Shown here: positions 51,780 through 60,998 of the stretch, piece after piece
Position numbering within the stretch: position 1 is the first letter of the stretch
How the letters are laid out: each line of letters opens with the position of its first letter
Assembly: GCF_021654335.1 (NCBI RefSeq)
Contig: NZ_AP023423.1
Span: forward strand, 1,859,001 to 1,923,000
From: Sideroxyarcus emersonii
GTDB lineage: Bacteria > Pseudomonadota > Gammaproteobacteria > Burkholderiales > Gallionellaceae
DNA length: 64,000 nt
Direction of reading: 5' to 3'
Program-made: the position numbers and the translations under genes
The notes under the pieces: generated by a model
Databases searched by the model: none
What the model was told of the DNA's origin: nothing
Seen by the model: the letters and a program-made list of their open reading frames with translations, nothing else

Positions 51780-53489
51780 TCATCCAGCAAGCGATGCCAG
51801 CCGCTCTCTGCCGCTTCCCTGCACTGACGGCCCGGCCCGATTAATGCCGCTCACCAGCGCCCTGATCGAAGCAGTGACGATGTTGGAATCCAGCCCCACG
51901 CCGTAGCACCCGGCGCCCCCCTCCGGGTTCGCTATCTCGATGAAAGCACAGGCGCGCGCATCGCCCGCCTCCCTGCTCTCGCTCATGGCCCGTTCCTCGT
52001 AACTGCGCACCTGGACGCCGATCCCGGCGTTCTGCAAGGCATGAACCGCCGCGTCGATGGGGCCATTGCCTGCACCCACAAGTACATGTGGCACCCCGTC
52101 AATTTCCACATTCAGCCGTATGCCCTGTGCCGCACCATGCTCGAAAAGATGATGTTGCCTGTAGCGCACAGGCGCACAGATTTCCAGATAGGTCGCCGAG
52201 AACAGCTGCCATATCTCCGCGGCACTGATCTCTCCGCCATAACTGTCGGCATGCTTTTGCACAACACCGGAAAACTCGACCTGCAGCCGGCGCGGCATGA
52301 CGACCCCATATTCCGTTTCCAGCAAGTAGGCGATGCCGCCCTTGCCGGACTGGCTGTTCACCCGGATCACCGAATCGTAGTTCCGTCCGACATCTTTCGG
52401 ATCGACGGGAAGATAAGGCACATTCCAGAACGCGCCCGGCTGCTGGACGGCAAAGCCCTTCTTGATCGCGTCCTGGTGCGAGCCGGAGAAGGCGGTGAAA
52501 ACCAGGTCGCCGACATAAGGATGGCGCGGATGGATGGGCAACTGGTTGCAATGCTCGACCGTGCGCGCGACTGCGTTGATATCCGAAAAATCCAGCCCGG
52601 GGGCGACGCCCTGCGTATACAGGTTCAAGGCCAGCGTCACGATATCCACGTTGCCGGTGCGTTCCCCGTTGCCGAAAAGGCAGCCCTCGACGCGGTCGGC
52701 ACCTGCCATCAAGCCGAGTTCGGCGGACGCCACGGCCGTACCCCGGTCGTTATGTGTGTGCAGGCTGAGAACGATGCTGTCGCGCCGCGCAAGATGGCGG
52801 TGCATCCATTCGATCTGGTCTGCATAGACGTTGGGCGTGGCCACCTCGACGGTGGTGGGAAGATTGATGATCACCCTGTTGGATGGCGTCGCGCCCCAGG
52901 CCGCAGTTACGGCATCGCAGATCTCGAGCGAAAAATCGAGTTCGGCGGCCGTGAACGTTTCCGGGCTGTACTCCAATATCCACTCCGTTTCCGGCTGTTC
53001 CGCGGCCAACTGCCTGACCAGTTCCACCGCTGAAACGGCCATGTCGACGACCTCCGCCTTGCTCATGCCGAAGACGATGTCGCGGAAGGTTTTCGAGACC
53101 GGGTTATAGACGTGCACAATGGCTCGCCGCGCGCCCTTGAGCGACTCCATCGTGCGCCGGATCAGGTGCTCGCGCGCCTGGGTCAGCACTTCAATCGTGA
53201 CATCATCGGGAATGTGGCCGCCCTCGATCAGTTCGCGCACGAAATTGAAATCGGTGGCTGAAGCCGATGGGAACGCCACTTCGATCTCCTTGAAGCCGAT
53301 ATCGCAGAGCATGCGGAACATGCGCATCTTGCGTTCGCCGTTCATCGGCTCGAACAGCGACTGGTTGCCGTCGCGCAGATCGGTACTCATCCAGATCGGC
53401 GGCCGGGTGATCGTGCGGTTTGGCCATTGACGATCCGCAAGATCGACGGGCGGAAACGGCCGGTATTTGGTTTCGGGATGTCGCAACAT
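51780..53489 (-). CDS. leuA: 2-isopropylmalate synthase, long (type II) form
   Basis: Condenses 2-oxoisovalerate and acetyl-CoA, the committed step to leucine, with feedback control by leucine. 569 aa, clearly the longer yeast/Corynebacterium-type enzyme: it opens with KYRPFPPVDLADRQWPNRTI, then WMSTDLRDGNQSLFEPM (HMGL-like active site with Asp/Arg) and SLHTHNDRGTAVASAELGLMAGADRVEGCLFGNGERTGN. The C-terminal regulatory domain begins around EISAAEIWQLF. It lies upstream of leuC on the same strand and opposite an Lrp/AsnC regulator gene. Confidence 0.94.
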   Translation of the reverse strand: MLRHPETKYRPFPPVDLADRQWPNRTITRPPIWMSTDLRDGNQSLFEPMNGERKMRMFRMLCDIGFKEIEVAFPSASATDFNFVRELIEGGHIPDDVTIEVLTQAREHLIRRTMESLKGARRAIVHVYNPVSKTFRDIVFGMSKAEVVDMAVSAVELVRQLAAEQPETEWILEYSPETFTAAELDFSLEICDAVTAAWGATPSNRVIINLPTTVEVATPNVYADQIEWMHRHLARRDSIVLSLHTHNDRGTAVASAELGLMAGADRVEGCLFGNGERTGNVDIVTLALNLYTQGVAPGLDFSDINAVARTVEHCNQLPIHPRHPYVGDLVFTAFSGSHQDAIKKGFAVQQPGAFWNVPYLPVDPKDVGRNYDSVIRVNSQSGKGGIAYLLETEYGVVMPRRLQVEFSGVVQKHADSYGGEISAAEIWQLFSATYLEICAPVRYRQHHLFEHGAAQGIRLNVEIDGVPHVLVGAGNGPIDAAVHALQNAGIGVQVRSYEERAMSESREAGDARACAFIEIANPEGGAGCYGVGLDSNIVTASIRALVSGINRAGPSVQGSGRERLASLAG

Positions 53490-53664
53490 GGCAGGGCCTC
53501 CTTTGGCAATCGATCAAGAATTCACAGAACCGAATCTTAGGGATAAACCAGCGGCAGGCGCTTGCGTATTTCACCCACAATTTATAGTTTTAAGCAATTT
53601 TATTGTGCAATTTACGAATATGTATAAAATAATATTCCTTCAATATGAATTTTTAAGGAATCTT
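53490..53664. promoter_or_regulatory. Divergent leuA / Lrp-family regulatory region
   Basis: 175 bp of AT-rich DNA (roughly 53570-53660) between divergent leuA and the Lrp-type gene, unlike the GC-rich surroundings. It contains loosely repeated CAATTTTATTG / GCAATTTACG motifs spaced about a helical turn, a reasonable arrangement for Lrp-type binding. AAGGA at 53655-53659 is the regulator's ribosome-binding site. No experimental support. Confidence 0.5.
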
Positions 53665-54126
53665 ATGCAACTTGATCGCTACGATCTGCAGATTCTGGAA
53701 ATCCTGCAGCAGGATGGCCGCATCAGCAACCAGGATCTGGCCGACCGCATCAGCCTCACGCCGTCCCCTTGCCTGCGCCGATTGCACGCACTGGAAGAAT
53801 CCGGACTGATCACCGGATACCGCGCGATGCTGGATGCGAAAAAACTGGGCTTGTCATTGATGGCGCTGATCCTGATCTCGCTGGACCAGCATACGCCCGA
53901 ACGACTGGGCAACTTCGAGGCCAGGGTTCTGGAGATCCCGGATGTGCTGGAATGCCTGCTCATTACGGGCCAGGATGCCGACTACCAGCTCAAGGTGGTG
54001 GTGAAGGACATGGATGCCTACCAGGAACTGCTGCTCAACCGCATCACCCGCATCGAGGGAGTCACCGGCGTACATTCCAGTTTTGTATTGCGCAGAGTGA
54101 TAGACAAAACGGCGTTGCCGCTCTGA
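53665..54126 (+). CDS. Lrp/AsnC-family transcriptional regulator
   Basis: 153-aa leucine-responsive-type regulator. Residues about 3-60 form the helix-turn-helix (LDRYDLQILEILQQDGRISN, then LADRISLTPSPCLRRLHALE), and the rest the RAM/AsnC effector domain (ALILISLDQ, CLLITGQDADYQLKVVVKD). The start ATG 53665 has AAGGA upstream; a longer frame exists but includes the AT-rich control region. Divergent from leuA, it probably controls leucine genes and itself; this is inference from position. Confidence 0.92.
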   Translation: MQLDRYDLQILEILQQDGRISNQDLADRISLTPSPCLRRLHALEESGLITGYRAMLDAKKLGLSLMALILISLDQHTPERLGNFEARVLEIPDVLECLLITGQDADYQLKVVVKDMDAYQELLLNRITRIEGVTGVHSSFVLRRVIDKTALPL

Positions 54127-54128
54127 AC

Positions 54129-55298
54129 TCATGCTGCAGCCGCTTGCCCCCTCGCCATGTGACGCAACTTCCACCACATCAAAACAAGGCCCAGCAGCGC
54201 AGCTGCTGCACTGAAAGAGTACAGTGCCGACGCCCCCCAGTTCTTCCAGATCGGGCCGCTCGCCAGACCGCCCAGCATGCCGCCCGCGCCGTAGGTGAGG
54301 CTGCCGAACAATGCCTGCCCCCTGGATTGGTGCCGCCCCTGGAAGAACTCGTGCACCATGCCGAGAGAAGCGGCATGAAAAGAGCCGAAGGTCATGGCAT
54401 GCAGCATCTGCGCAAACAATACCAGCACCATCCAGTCCACCGCCCAGCCTATGAGCAGGAAGCGCAGCACCGCCGCCGCAAAGCTGGCCAGCAGGATGCG
54501 CGGGAAGCCAAAACGCCGCACCAGCGCAGGCATCAGGAAGAACACACCGATCTCGCAGATCACTCCCAGCGCCCATAGCGCTCCCACTACGCTTTTGGCG
54601 TAGCCGTGTTCCACCAGATAGATGGAATAAAAGGTGTAATAAGGGCCGTGTGCGACCGCCATCAGGAAACTCGCGCCGAACAAGGCCAGCACGCGCGGCT
54701 GCAACACGATCTGCTTGATCGGCTGATGATCGGTGTGATGCGCCAGCACCTCGGTCTTTGGTATCTGGCGCGCAAAGATCAGGATGCCGACTTCGCACAC
54801 CAGCCCAGCCCACAATAGCCAGGCAATAGCGACGTAATCGAAGGCATAGCCCAGCCCCACGACTGAAACGATAAAACCGATCGACCCCCATGAGCGGATG
54901 CGCCCGTAATGCGCCGTGTTCTTGCCGAGATAAGTCAGCGTGGTCGCCTCGACCAAGGGCATCGATGCACTCCAGAAGAAATTCATCAGCGCCATCACCA
55001 AAAACACCGCCCAGAAACCGGTCGCAACGAACATTCCCAGATAAAACAGCGCACTCAGACTCGCCGCCACCTGCACCACCAACAATCTCTTTCCGGTATG
55101 GTCGGCCAGCCAGCCCCATACATTGGTCGCCACCATGCGCATGACCGGCTGTATCGACATCAGGACGGATATCTCGATGGCGTCGAAATGGATGGACTTG
55201 AGGTACAGGCTCCAGTAGGGCGAGAACATCCCCACGAAGGCGTAATAGAAGAAATAGAAGCCGGCGATGCGCCAGCGGTAGTTCTTGGAAGCGGACAT
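54129..55298 (-). CDS. MFS transporter (HcaT / MFS_1-like)
   Basis: Major facilitator permease of about 389 aa with 11-12 membrane helices, of the MFS_1-like group that contains HcaT (3-phenylpropionate) and nucleoside symporters. N-terminal YFFYYAFVGMFSPYWSLYL and the loop WGWLADHTGKRLL (MFS motif A-like) are visible; another loop is EVLAHHTDHQPIKQ. Start taken at ATG 55298; ATG 55304 and TTG 55307 are in the same frame. Convergent with the Lrp gene (2 bp between stops). The substrate is unknown. Confidence 0.85.
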   Translation of the reverse strand: MSASKNYRWRIAGFYFFYYAFVGMFSPYWSLYLKSIHFDAIEISVLMSIQPVMRMVATNVWGWLADHTGKRLLVVQVAASLSALFYLGMFVATGFWAVFLVMALMNFFWSASMPLVEATTLTYLGKNTAHYGRIRSWGSIGFIVSVVGLGYAFDYVAIAWLLWAGLVCEVGILIFARQIPKTEVLAHHTDHQPIKQIVLQPRVLALFGASFLMAVAHGPYYTFYSIYLVEHGYAKSVVGALWALGVICEIGVFFLMPALVRRFGFPRILLASFAAAVLRFLLIGWAVDWMVLVLFAQMLHAMTFGSFHAASLGMVHEFFQGRHQSRGQALFGSLTYGAGGMLGGLASGPIWKNWGASALYSFSAAAALLGLVLMWWKLRHMARGQAAAA

Positions 55299-55360
55299 AA
55301 CCATCAAGCAGCAGGAGCGGCGGGCATTATCTCACGCCGACAATTATTTTCATGATCGCT

Positions 55361-55388
55361 CTTGAAATCCGGAATGGCGCCCCAATTA
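55361..55388 (+). promoter_or_regulatory. Sigma-32 (heat-shock) promoter for grpE
   Basis: CTTGAAA (55361-55367), a 12-bp spacer and CCCCAATTA (55380-55388), an excellent match to the RpoH consensus CTTGAAA / CCCCATNT. It lies 27 bp upstream of the grpE start, giving a short leader. Confidence 0.8.
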
Positions 55389-55414
55389 GGCAGCAGTCGA
55401 AATCAGGAGGTCAC

Positions 55415-55948
55415 ATGGAACAGCAAGAGAACACCCAGCAAAACGAGCAATCGCAAGCCAGTCCGGATGCGGCAGCAACCGACACCACACCGAGCCTGGC
55501 GGACATGCTGAAGGAAGCCGAACGCAAGGCACAGGAGCACTACGACGCCTGGATGTATGCCAAGGCCGAGGGCGAGAACATCCGCCGCCGTGCTGCCGAA
55601 GACGTGAGCAAGGCGCAGAAATTTGCTGTGGAGCGCTTCTCCAACGAAATGCTGGCGGTCATGGACAGCTTGCAAGCCGGGCTTGCCGTACAGACCGAAA
55701 ATATCGAAAGCTTCAAGAGCGGGATGGAACTGACGCTGAAACAGCTTTCCAGCGTATTCGACAAGTTCAACATCAAGGAGATCAACCCCGTCGGCGAAAA
55801 ACTGGATCCGCACAAGCACCAGGCCATCGGCATGATGGAGAGCGACCAGCCGGCCAACACCGTGGTCAGCGTGATGCAGAAGGGCTACTCCCTGAACGAC
55901 CGCGTATTGCGCCCGGCACTGGTGATGGTGGCGAAGGCCAAGGAATAA
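55415..55948 (+). CDS. grpE: Nucleotide exchange factor GrpE
   Basis: Co-chaperone releasing ADP from DnaK (177 aa). A Gln/Ala-rich N-terminus and a long coiled helix ([29 protein letters not shown]) lead to the beta-wing domain with [27 protein letters not shown] and [19 protein letters not shown]. The start ATG 55415 has a strong AGGAGGT; a longer frame starts inside the promoter. First gene of grpE-dnaK-dnaJ; hrcA is absent and no CIRCE element is seen. Confidence 0.96.
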   Translation: MEQQENTQQNEQSQASPDAAATDTTPSLADMLKEAERKAQEHYDAWMYAKAEGENIRRRAAEDVSKAQKFAVERFSNEMLAVMDSLQAGLAVQTENIESFKSGMELTLKQLSSVFDKFNIKEINPVGEKLDPHKHQAIGMMESDQPANTVVSVMQKGYSLNDRVLRPALVMVAKAKE

Positions 55949-55956
55949 CCCGCCAC

Positions 55957-55983
55957 GTCATTCCGGCGCAGGCCGGAATCCAG
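55957..55983 (+). repeat. 27-bp palindromic repeat, copy 1
   Basis: Sequence with inner palindrome TTCCGGC-gca-GGCCGGAA-like stem, just after grpE. It is identical, in the opposite orientation, to 59421-59447. May form a hairpin that ends the grpE transcript. Confidence 0.8.
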
Positions 55984-56039
55984 CGCTGTTAATCAATATG
56001 CCTTTGGTTTTGTCCCGCTACACGGGGTGTTAAATAAAA

Positions 56040-56126
56040 CTGGATTCCGGCCTGATAGAACTACTAGCCATTCGACTAAGCTGGCACACAGCGCCAGCAA
56101 AGTCGCTGGTTATGCGCCGGAATGAC
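56040..56126 (+). repeat. Interrupted copy of the 27-bp repeat
   Basis: The 5' half CTGGATTCCGGCCTG (56040-56054) and 3' half GCGCCGGAATGAC (56114-56126) are those of the repeat, separated by 59 bp (56055-56113) not found elsewhere in the window. The inserted piece has local inverted repeats (AGCTGGC / GCCAGC). Confidence 0.65.
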
Positions 56127-56146
56127 GGAATAAAGTTTGCAACACA

Positions 56147-56174
56147 CTTGAAATATCCAATGTCGCCCTGATGT
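56147..56174 (+). promoter_or_regulatory. Sigma-32-like promoter for dnaK
   Basis: CTTGAAA (56147-56153), a 12-bp spacer identical in length to that before grpE, then CCCTGATGT (56166-56174), a looser -10. It suggests dnaK has its own heat-shock promoter besides read-through from grpE. Confidence 0.55.
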
Positions 56175-56234
56175 TAGGCGGCAAGGCAACAACAGCATTC
56201 AAACAATTAGGCATTCAACTGAAAGGAAAGCATC

Positions 56235-58163
56235 ATGGGAAAAATCATCGGTATCGACCTGGGCACGACGAACTCCTGCGTGGCCATCATGGAAAACGGC
56301 AAGACCAAGGTGATCGAGAACGCTGAAGGCGCTCGTACCACCCCGTCCATCATCGCCTACATGGAAGACGGCGAAGTGCTGGTGGGCGCGCCTGCCAAGC
56401 GTCAGGCCGTGACCAATCCCAAGAACACCCTGTACGGCGTGAAGCGCCTGATCGGCCGTCGTTTTGAAGAGCCGATGGTGCAAAAGGACATCAACATGGT
56501 GCCCTACTCCATCGTCAAGGCCAAGAACGGCGACGCCTGGGTGAAGGTACGCGACAAGGAGATCTCCGCACCGGAGATCTCCGCGCAAGTGCTGGCCAAG
56601 ATGAAGAAGACCGCCGAGGACTACCTGGGCGAACCGGTCACCGAAGCCGTCATCACCGTGCCGGCCTACTTCAACGACTCGCAGCGCCAGGCCACCAAGG
56701 ACGCGGGCCGTATCGCCGGCCTGGAAGTGAAGCGCATCATCAACGAGCCGACCGCGGCCGCGCTGGCCTTCGGCCTGGACAAGCAGGAAGGCGACCGCAA
56801 GATCGCGGTATATGACCTCGGCGGCGGCACCTTCGACATCTCCATCATCGACATCGCCGAAATCGACGGCGAACACCAGTTCGAAGTGCTGTCCACCAAC
56901 GGCGACACCTTCCTCGGCGGCGAAGACTTCGACATGCGCGTGATCGACTTCCTGATCGAAGAGTTCAAGAAGGAGAACGGCATCGACCTGAAGAAGGACA
57001 TGCTGGCGCTGCAACGCCTGAAGGATGCCGCAGAAAAGGCCAAGATCGAACTGTCTTCCGCGCAGCAGACCGAAGTGAACCTGCCCTACATCACTGCCGA
57101 TGCGACCGGTCCGAAACACCTGGCCGTGAAGATTACTCGTGCGAAATTGGAAAGCCTGGTGGAAGACCTGATCGCCCGCACCATCGAGCCGTGCAAGATC
57201 GCGATGAAGGATGCAGGCGTGACCAACGCCGACATCGCCGACGTGATCCTGGTTGGCGGCCAGACCCGTATGCCCAAGGTACAGGAGAAGGTCAAGGAAT
57301 TCTTCGGCAAGGAAGCGCGCAAGGACGTGAACCCGGACGAGGCCGTGGCGGTTGGCGCAGCCATCCAGGGCGGCGTGCTGCAAGGCGAGGTTAAAGATGT
57401 TCTCCTGCTGGACGTTACCCCGCTCAGCCTGGGCATCGAGACCATGGGCGGCGTGATGACCAAGCTGATCAAGAAGAACACCACCATCCCGACCAAGGCG
57501 TCGCAAGTGTTCTCCACGGCCGAAGACAACCAGAACGCGGTGACCATCCACGTGCTGCAGGGCGAGCGCGAGATGGCTTCCGGCAACAAGAGCCTGGGCC
57601 AGTTCAACCTGTCCGACATCCCGCCGGCACCGCGCGGCATGCCGCAGATTGAAGTGACCTTCAACATCGACGCCAACGGCATCCTGCACGTCAGCGCCAA
57701 GGACAAGGCCACCAACAAGGAAGCCAACATCACCATCAAGGCCAGCTCAGGCTTGAGTGAAGAAGAGATCCAGCGCATGGTGGCCGATGCCGAGGCACAC
57801 GCCGATGAAGACAAGAAAGCGATGGAGCTGGTGACCTCGCGCAACCAGCTGGATGCGCTGATCCATTCCACCAACAAGTCGATGAAGGATTACGGTGAGC
57901 AGCTGTCGGCTGACGAAAAAGCCGCCATCGAAGCCGCTTTGAAGGATGCCGAGAGCGTGGTGAAGGGCGACGACAAGGCTGCCATCGACGCCAAGGCCGA
58001 AGCATTGGCCACGGCCGCGCAGAAGCTGGGCGAGAAGATGTATGCCGCCGAACAGGCCAAGGCGCAGGCAGCCCAGGGCGGCGCAGCGCCCGGCAGCGAG
58101 GCCAAGCACGATGACGCTGACGTGGTGGATGCCGAATTCACCGAAGTCAAAGACAAGAAGTAA
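56235..58163 (+). CDS. dnaK: Chaperone DnaK (Hsp70)
   Basis: ATP-dependent chaperone, 642 aa. N-terminal ATPase: [18 protein letters not shown], the phosphate-2 loop [14 protein letters not shown] and the adenosine loop [14 protein letters not shown]. Interdomain linker [15 protein letters not shown]; substrate domain; C-terminal helical lid and a Lys/Gly/Asp-rich tail ending [17 protein letters not shown] is the ribosome-binding site. Downstream after 64 bp is dnaJ. Confidence 0.98.
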   Translation: MGKIIGIDLGTTNSCVAIMENGKTKVIENAEGARTTPSIIAYMEDGEVLVGAPAKRQAVTNPKNTLYGVKRLIGRRFEEPMVQKDINMVPYSIVKAKNGDAWVKVRDKEISAPEISAQVLAKMKKTAEDYLGEPVTEAVITVPAYFNDSQRQATKDAGRIAGLEVKRIINEPTAAALAFGLDKQEGDRKIAVYDLGGGTFDISIIDIAEIDGEHQFEVLSTNGDTFLGGEDFDMRVIDFLIEEFKKENGIDLKKDMLALQRLKDAAEKAKIELSSAQQTEVNLPYITADATGPKHLAVKITRAKLESLVEDLIARTIEPCKIAMKDAGVTNADIADVILVGGQTRMPKVQEKVKEFFGKEARKDVNPDEAVAVGAAIQGGVLQGEVKDVLLLDVTPLSLGIETMGGVMTKLIKKNTTIPTKASQVFSTAEDNQNAVTIHVLQGEREMASGNKSLGQFNLSDIPPAPRGMPQIEVTFNIDANGILHVSAKDKATNKEANITIKASSGLSEEEIQRMVADAEAHADEDKKAMELVTSRNQLDALIHSTNKSMKDYGEQLSADEKAAIEAALKDAESVVKGDDKAAIDAKAEALATAAQKLGEKMYAAEQAKAQAAQGGAAPGSEAKHDDADVVDAEFTEVKDKK

Positions 58164-58191
58164 GTCGTATCTTTCTTGATGGAGCAACCGG

Positions 58192-58209
58192 TGGGGCGCA
58201 TGCGCCCCA
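58192..58209. repeat. 18-bp perfect palindrome between dnaK and dnaJ
   Basis: TGGGGCGCATGCGCCCCA, strongly self-complementary, 28 bp after the dnaK stop. No T-tract follows, so it is not a typical terminator; it may weaken dnaJ transcription, stabilise the dnaK mRNA end or bind a protein. Confidence 0.6.
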
Positions 58210-58227
58210 TCGTCACGTGGAAAAAAC

Positions 58228-59352
58228 ATGAGCAAGCGCGACTATTACGAAGTCCTCGGCGTCAATCGCGACGCCTCCGAGGAAGAGATCAAGAAGGCTT
58301 ATCGCAAGCTGGCGATGAAGCACCACCCCGACCGCAACCCGGATAACCCGAAAGCGGAGGAACAGTTCAAGGAGGCGAAGGAAGCCTACGAGACCCTGTC
58401 CGACGGACAGAAGCGTGCGGCTTACGACCAGTACGGCCATTCCGCCTTCGAAGCCGGCGGTATGGGCGGCGGCAATCCGTTCGGCGCCGGCGGCGCAGCC
58501 GGCTTCGATTTCGGCGACATCTTCGGCGACATCTTCGGCGGTGGCCGCGGCGGCCGCAGCCAGGCGCATCGCGGCGCCGACCTGCGCTACAACATGGAGA
58601 TCACGCTGGAAGAAGCTGCGCGCGGTGCGGAAAAGCAGATCCGCATCCCGGTCATGGAAGAATGCGAGACCTGCAACGGTTCGGGCGCCAAACCCGGCAC
58701 CAGCGCAACCACCTGTTCCACCTGCGGCGGCCACGGCCAGGTGCGCATGCAGCAGGGTTTCTTCTCCATCCAGCAGACCTGTCCGCGCTGCCAGGGCAGC
58801 GGCAAGCAGATCAGCTCGCCGTGCAAGGATTGCCACGGCACCGGCCGCGTGAAGAAGCAGAAGACGCTGGAGATCAAGATACCGGCCGGCATCGACAGCG
58901 GCATGCGCCTGCGTCACAGCGGCCACGGCGAAGCGGGTTCGCACGGCGCACCGCACGGAGACCTGTATGTGGAAATCCACATCAAACCGCACAGCGTGTT
59001 CCAGCGCGACGGCGACGACCTGCATTGCGAAATGCCGATCAGCTTCGCCACCGCAGCGCTCGGCGGCGAGATCGAGATCCCCACGCTGGACGGCGCGGCA
59101 CGCATCAAGATTCCGGCCGAGACACAGAGCGGCAAGCAGTTCCGCCTGCGCGGCAAGGGCATCAAGGGCATGCGTACCCACACGCATGGCGACCTGCATT
59201 GCCATGTCGTGGTGGAAACCCCGTCCAACCTGACCGATCGGCAAAAGGAACTGCTGCGCGAGTTCGACGCCATCAGCCAGCAGGACAGCGCCCGCCACAG
59301 CCCGCGTGCCAAGTCGTGGATGGGCAAGGTGAAGGAATTTTTCGGGCAGTAA
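58228..59352 (+). CDS. dnaJ: Chaperone DnaJ (Hsp40)
   Basis: Co-chaperone stimulating DnaK ATPase (374 aa). J domain with HPD in [10 protein letters not shown]; Gly/Phe-rich linker ([21 protein letters not shown]); four zinc motifs [24 protein letters not shown] and CKDCHGTG; C-terminal substrate domain with [18 protein letters not shown]. Family-normal type I DnaJ. Followed by intergenic palindromic repeats. Confidence 0.98.
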   Translation: MSKRDYYEVLGVNRDASEEEIKKAYRKLAMKHHPDRNPDNPKAEEQFKEAKEAYETLSDGQKRAAYDQYGHSAFEAGGMGGGNPFGAGGAAGFDFGDIFGDIFGGGRGGRSQAHRGADLRYNMEITLEEAARGAEKQIRIPVMEECETCNGSGAKPGTSATTCSTCGGHGQVRMQQGFFSIQQTCPRCQGSGKQISSPCKDCHGTGRVKKQKTLEIKIPAGIDSGMRLRHSGHGEAGSHGAPHGDLYVEIHIKPHSVFQRDGDDLHCEMPISFATAALGGEIEIPTLDGAARIKIPAETQSGKQFRLRGKGIKGMRTHTHGDLHCHVVVETPSNLTDRQKELLREFDAISQQDSARHSPRAKSWMGKVKEFFGQ

Positions 59353-59420
59353 TCGCAAAGCTGCATAAATCTCGATAACTCGTCGCACCGGCGCAGGCCG
59401 GTGCCCAGTTGGTTTAAATA

Positions 59421-59447
59421 CTGGATTCCGGCCTGCGCCGGAATGAC
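59421..59447 (+). repeat. 27-bp palindromic repeat, copy 2 (opposite orientation)
   Basis: Exact reverse complement of 55957-55983, downstream of dnaJ. Just upstream, CCGGCGCAGGCCGG (59390-59403) is a shorter related palindrome. Together they form likely terminator hairpins for dnaJ. Confidence 0.8.
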
Positions 59448-59546
59448 AAATCTGACTTTGCTGCGGCATCCTAATCCTGTGCAACGATGCGGCGAATTGT
59501 TTATGATGCGCCGCGCCGCCTCCCAACTCGCACAAGGAGCATCGCC

Positions 59547-60116
59547 ATGGGTACCACGCTTATCTTGCTCGGCATCTGCATCGTCGTGCTGATCTATGCC
59601 GTCAGCCTTTACAACAATCTGGTCAGTCTCAAGCACGGCGTCAGCAAGGCGTGGGCCAACATCGATGTACTGCTGAAGCAGCGGCACGACGAACTGCCCA
59701 AGCTGGTCGAGGTATGCAAGCAATACAAGCAGTTCGAACAGGAGACCCTGCGGCGGGTGATCGCCGCGCGCTCGCAGGTGCAGACCGCCCGCGAGGGCCA
59801 GGACATCGAGGCGCTGGGCAAGGCGGAAGGCGCCATGCGCGCCAGCCTCGGCGGACTGTTCGCGGTGGCCGAGGCCTATCCCGAACTGAAGACCAACCAG
59901 AACTTCATGCAGCTGCAGACCCGCATCACCGGCCTGGAGAACGGCATCGCCGATCGTCGCGAGCTGTATAACGACTCGGTGAACATCTACAACGTGGGTA
60001 TCGAACAATTCCCCGCCGTGCTCATCGCCAACATGTTCGCTTATAGCGCAAAACCATTGCTGGAGTTCTCAACTGCCGAGAAAGCGGATGTGGATATGAA
60101 ATCCCTGTTCAGCTAA
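59547..60116 (+). CDS. LemA family protein
   Basis: 189-aa LemA-like protein. One N-terminal membrane helix (LILLGICIVVLIYAVSLYNN, residues about 5-24) then the LemA helical region LVSLKHGVSKAWANIDVLLKQRHDELPKLVEVCKQY and ITGLENGIADRRELYNDSVNIYN. The start ATG 59547 has AAGGAG; the frame begins earlier without a signal. LemA proteins have an extracytoplasmic three-helix domain of unknown role and often neighbour GIDE or YgcG/TPM-domain genes, as here (GIDE gene two genes on). Confidence 0.88.
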   Translation: MGTTLILLGICIVVLIYAVSLYNNLVSLKHGVSKAWANIDVLLKQRHDELPKLVEVCKQYKQFEQETLRRVIAARSQVQTAREGQDIEALGKAEGAMRASLGGLFAVAEAYPELKTNQNFMQLQTRITGLENGIADRRELYNDSVNIYNVGIEQFPAVLIANMFAYSAKPLLEFSTAEKADVDMKSLFS

Positions 60117-60233
60117 ATTAAGGGATTCCCCTATGCGGCAAAGGAAACTTAAATGGAACAGGCTGCTCTCAACTCAGCCTGTTCGGGCGCAGCCTGAATG
60201 GGCCACTCTTTAAAACCGAAAGGAATACGCATC

Positions 60234-60959
60234 ATGAAGAAACTGCTCGCTTTGCTCTGCACCCTGGGAATCGCCCAGACTGCCTCGGCAGCCAATATTT
60301 CGAACTTGGGGGCCTTGTCGCAACCCGAATTCCGCACGCTTTCCGAAGATCTCGGTGCTGCCCTGAGCTACAAACCCGTCACGCCGGCAGCCCCGCTGGG
60401 CACGACCGGATTCGACATGGGGGTCGAAGTCACGCAGACCGACATGTCCAAGAGTTCGCAGATATGGAGCAAGGCCACCGGCGGCAGCCCGATCAACAAC
60501 CTGTACATACCCAAGCTGCACATCGACAAGGGCCTGCCCTTCGGCATCGATGTCGCCGCGTTCTACTCCAAAGTGCCTACCACCAACATCGCGCTCTATG
60601 GCGGCGAACTGCGTTACGCCATCCTTGAGGGGGGAGTCACACAGCCCGCAGTGGCCATCCGCGGTTCCTTCACCAAGCTGAGCGGCGTAGACCAATTGTC
60701 GCTGGACACCAAGGGCATCGATCTCTCCATCTCCAAGGGGTTTGCCATGTTCACGCCCTATGCCGGCATCGGCCAGGTCTGGGTCAATAGTTCAGCAAAT
60801 GTCACAGGTGCTGGCGGCGCAGCATTGTCTCAATCCTTCACCCAAGGCAAGGTGTTCGTCGGCGCCAACCTGAATCTCGGCTTCAGCAACCTGGCAGCCG
60901 AAGTGGACAAGACCGGCGGCATCCAGTCGATCAGCATGAAACTGGGTTTCCGTTTCTAA
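60234..60959 (+). CDS. Outer-membrane beta-barrel-like protein
   Basis: 241-aa exported protein. Signal peptide MKKLLALLCTLGIAQTASA-AN; the rest is rich in alternating hydrophobic strands (GFDMGVEVTQTDM, LYIPKLHIDKGLPFGIDVAAFYS, FAMFTPYAGIGQVWVN, GKVFVGANLNLGFSNLAAEV) and ends with SMKLGFRF, whose final Phe fits the BAM-recognition signal. Start ATG 60234 has AAAGGAA. No family name I can assign. Between lemA and a GIDE-domain gene, so it might be part of that unit. Confidence 0.75.
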   Translation: MKKLLALLCTLGIAQTASAANISNLGALSQPEFRTLSEDLGAALSYKPVTPAAPLGTTGFDMGVEVTQTDMSKSSQIWSKATGGSPINNLYIPKLHIDKGLPFGIDVAAFYSKVPTTNIALYGGELRYAILEGGVTQPAVAIRGSFTKLSGVDQLSLDTKGIDLSISKGFAMFTPYAGIGQVWVNSSANVTGAGGAALSQSFTQGKVFVGANLNLGFSNLAAEVDKTGGIQSISMKLGFRF

Positions 60960-60998
60960 CCCGACGCCCCCGCTGCGCGTGACACCAAGAGGACGTCG

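Noticed and set aside
55957..56126. Possible CRISPR-like repeats near grpE/dnaK
   Set aside because: Only two or three palindromic copies in mixed orientation with irregular spacing and no cas genes.
56199..57689. 496-codon open frame on the minus strand opposite dnaK
   Set aside because: Mirror of DnaK codons (His/Val/Gly-rich), a common artefact; dnaK on the plus strand is certain.
59353..59546. Small RNA gene in the dnaJ-lemA gap
   Set aside because: The hairpins here are explained by palindromic repeats and likely termination; no promoter is evident.
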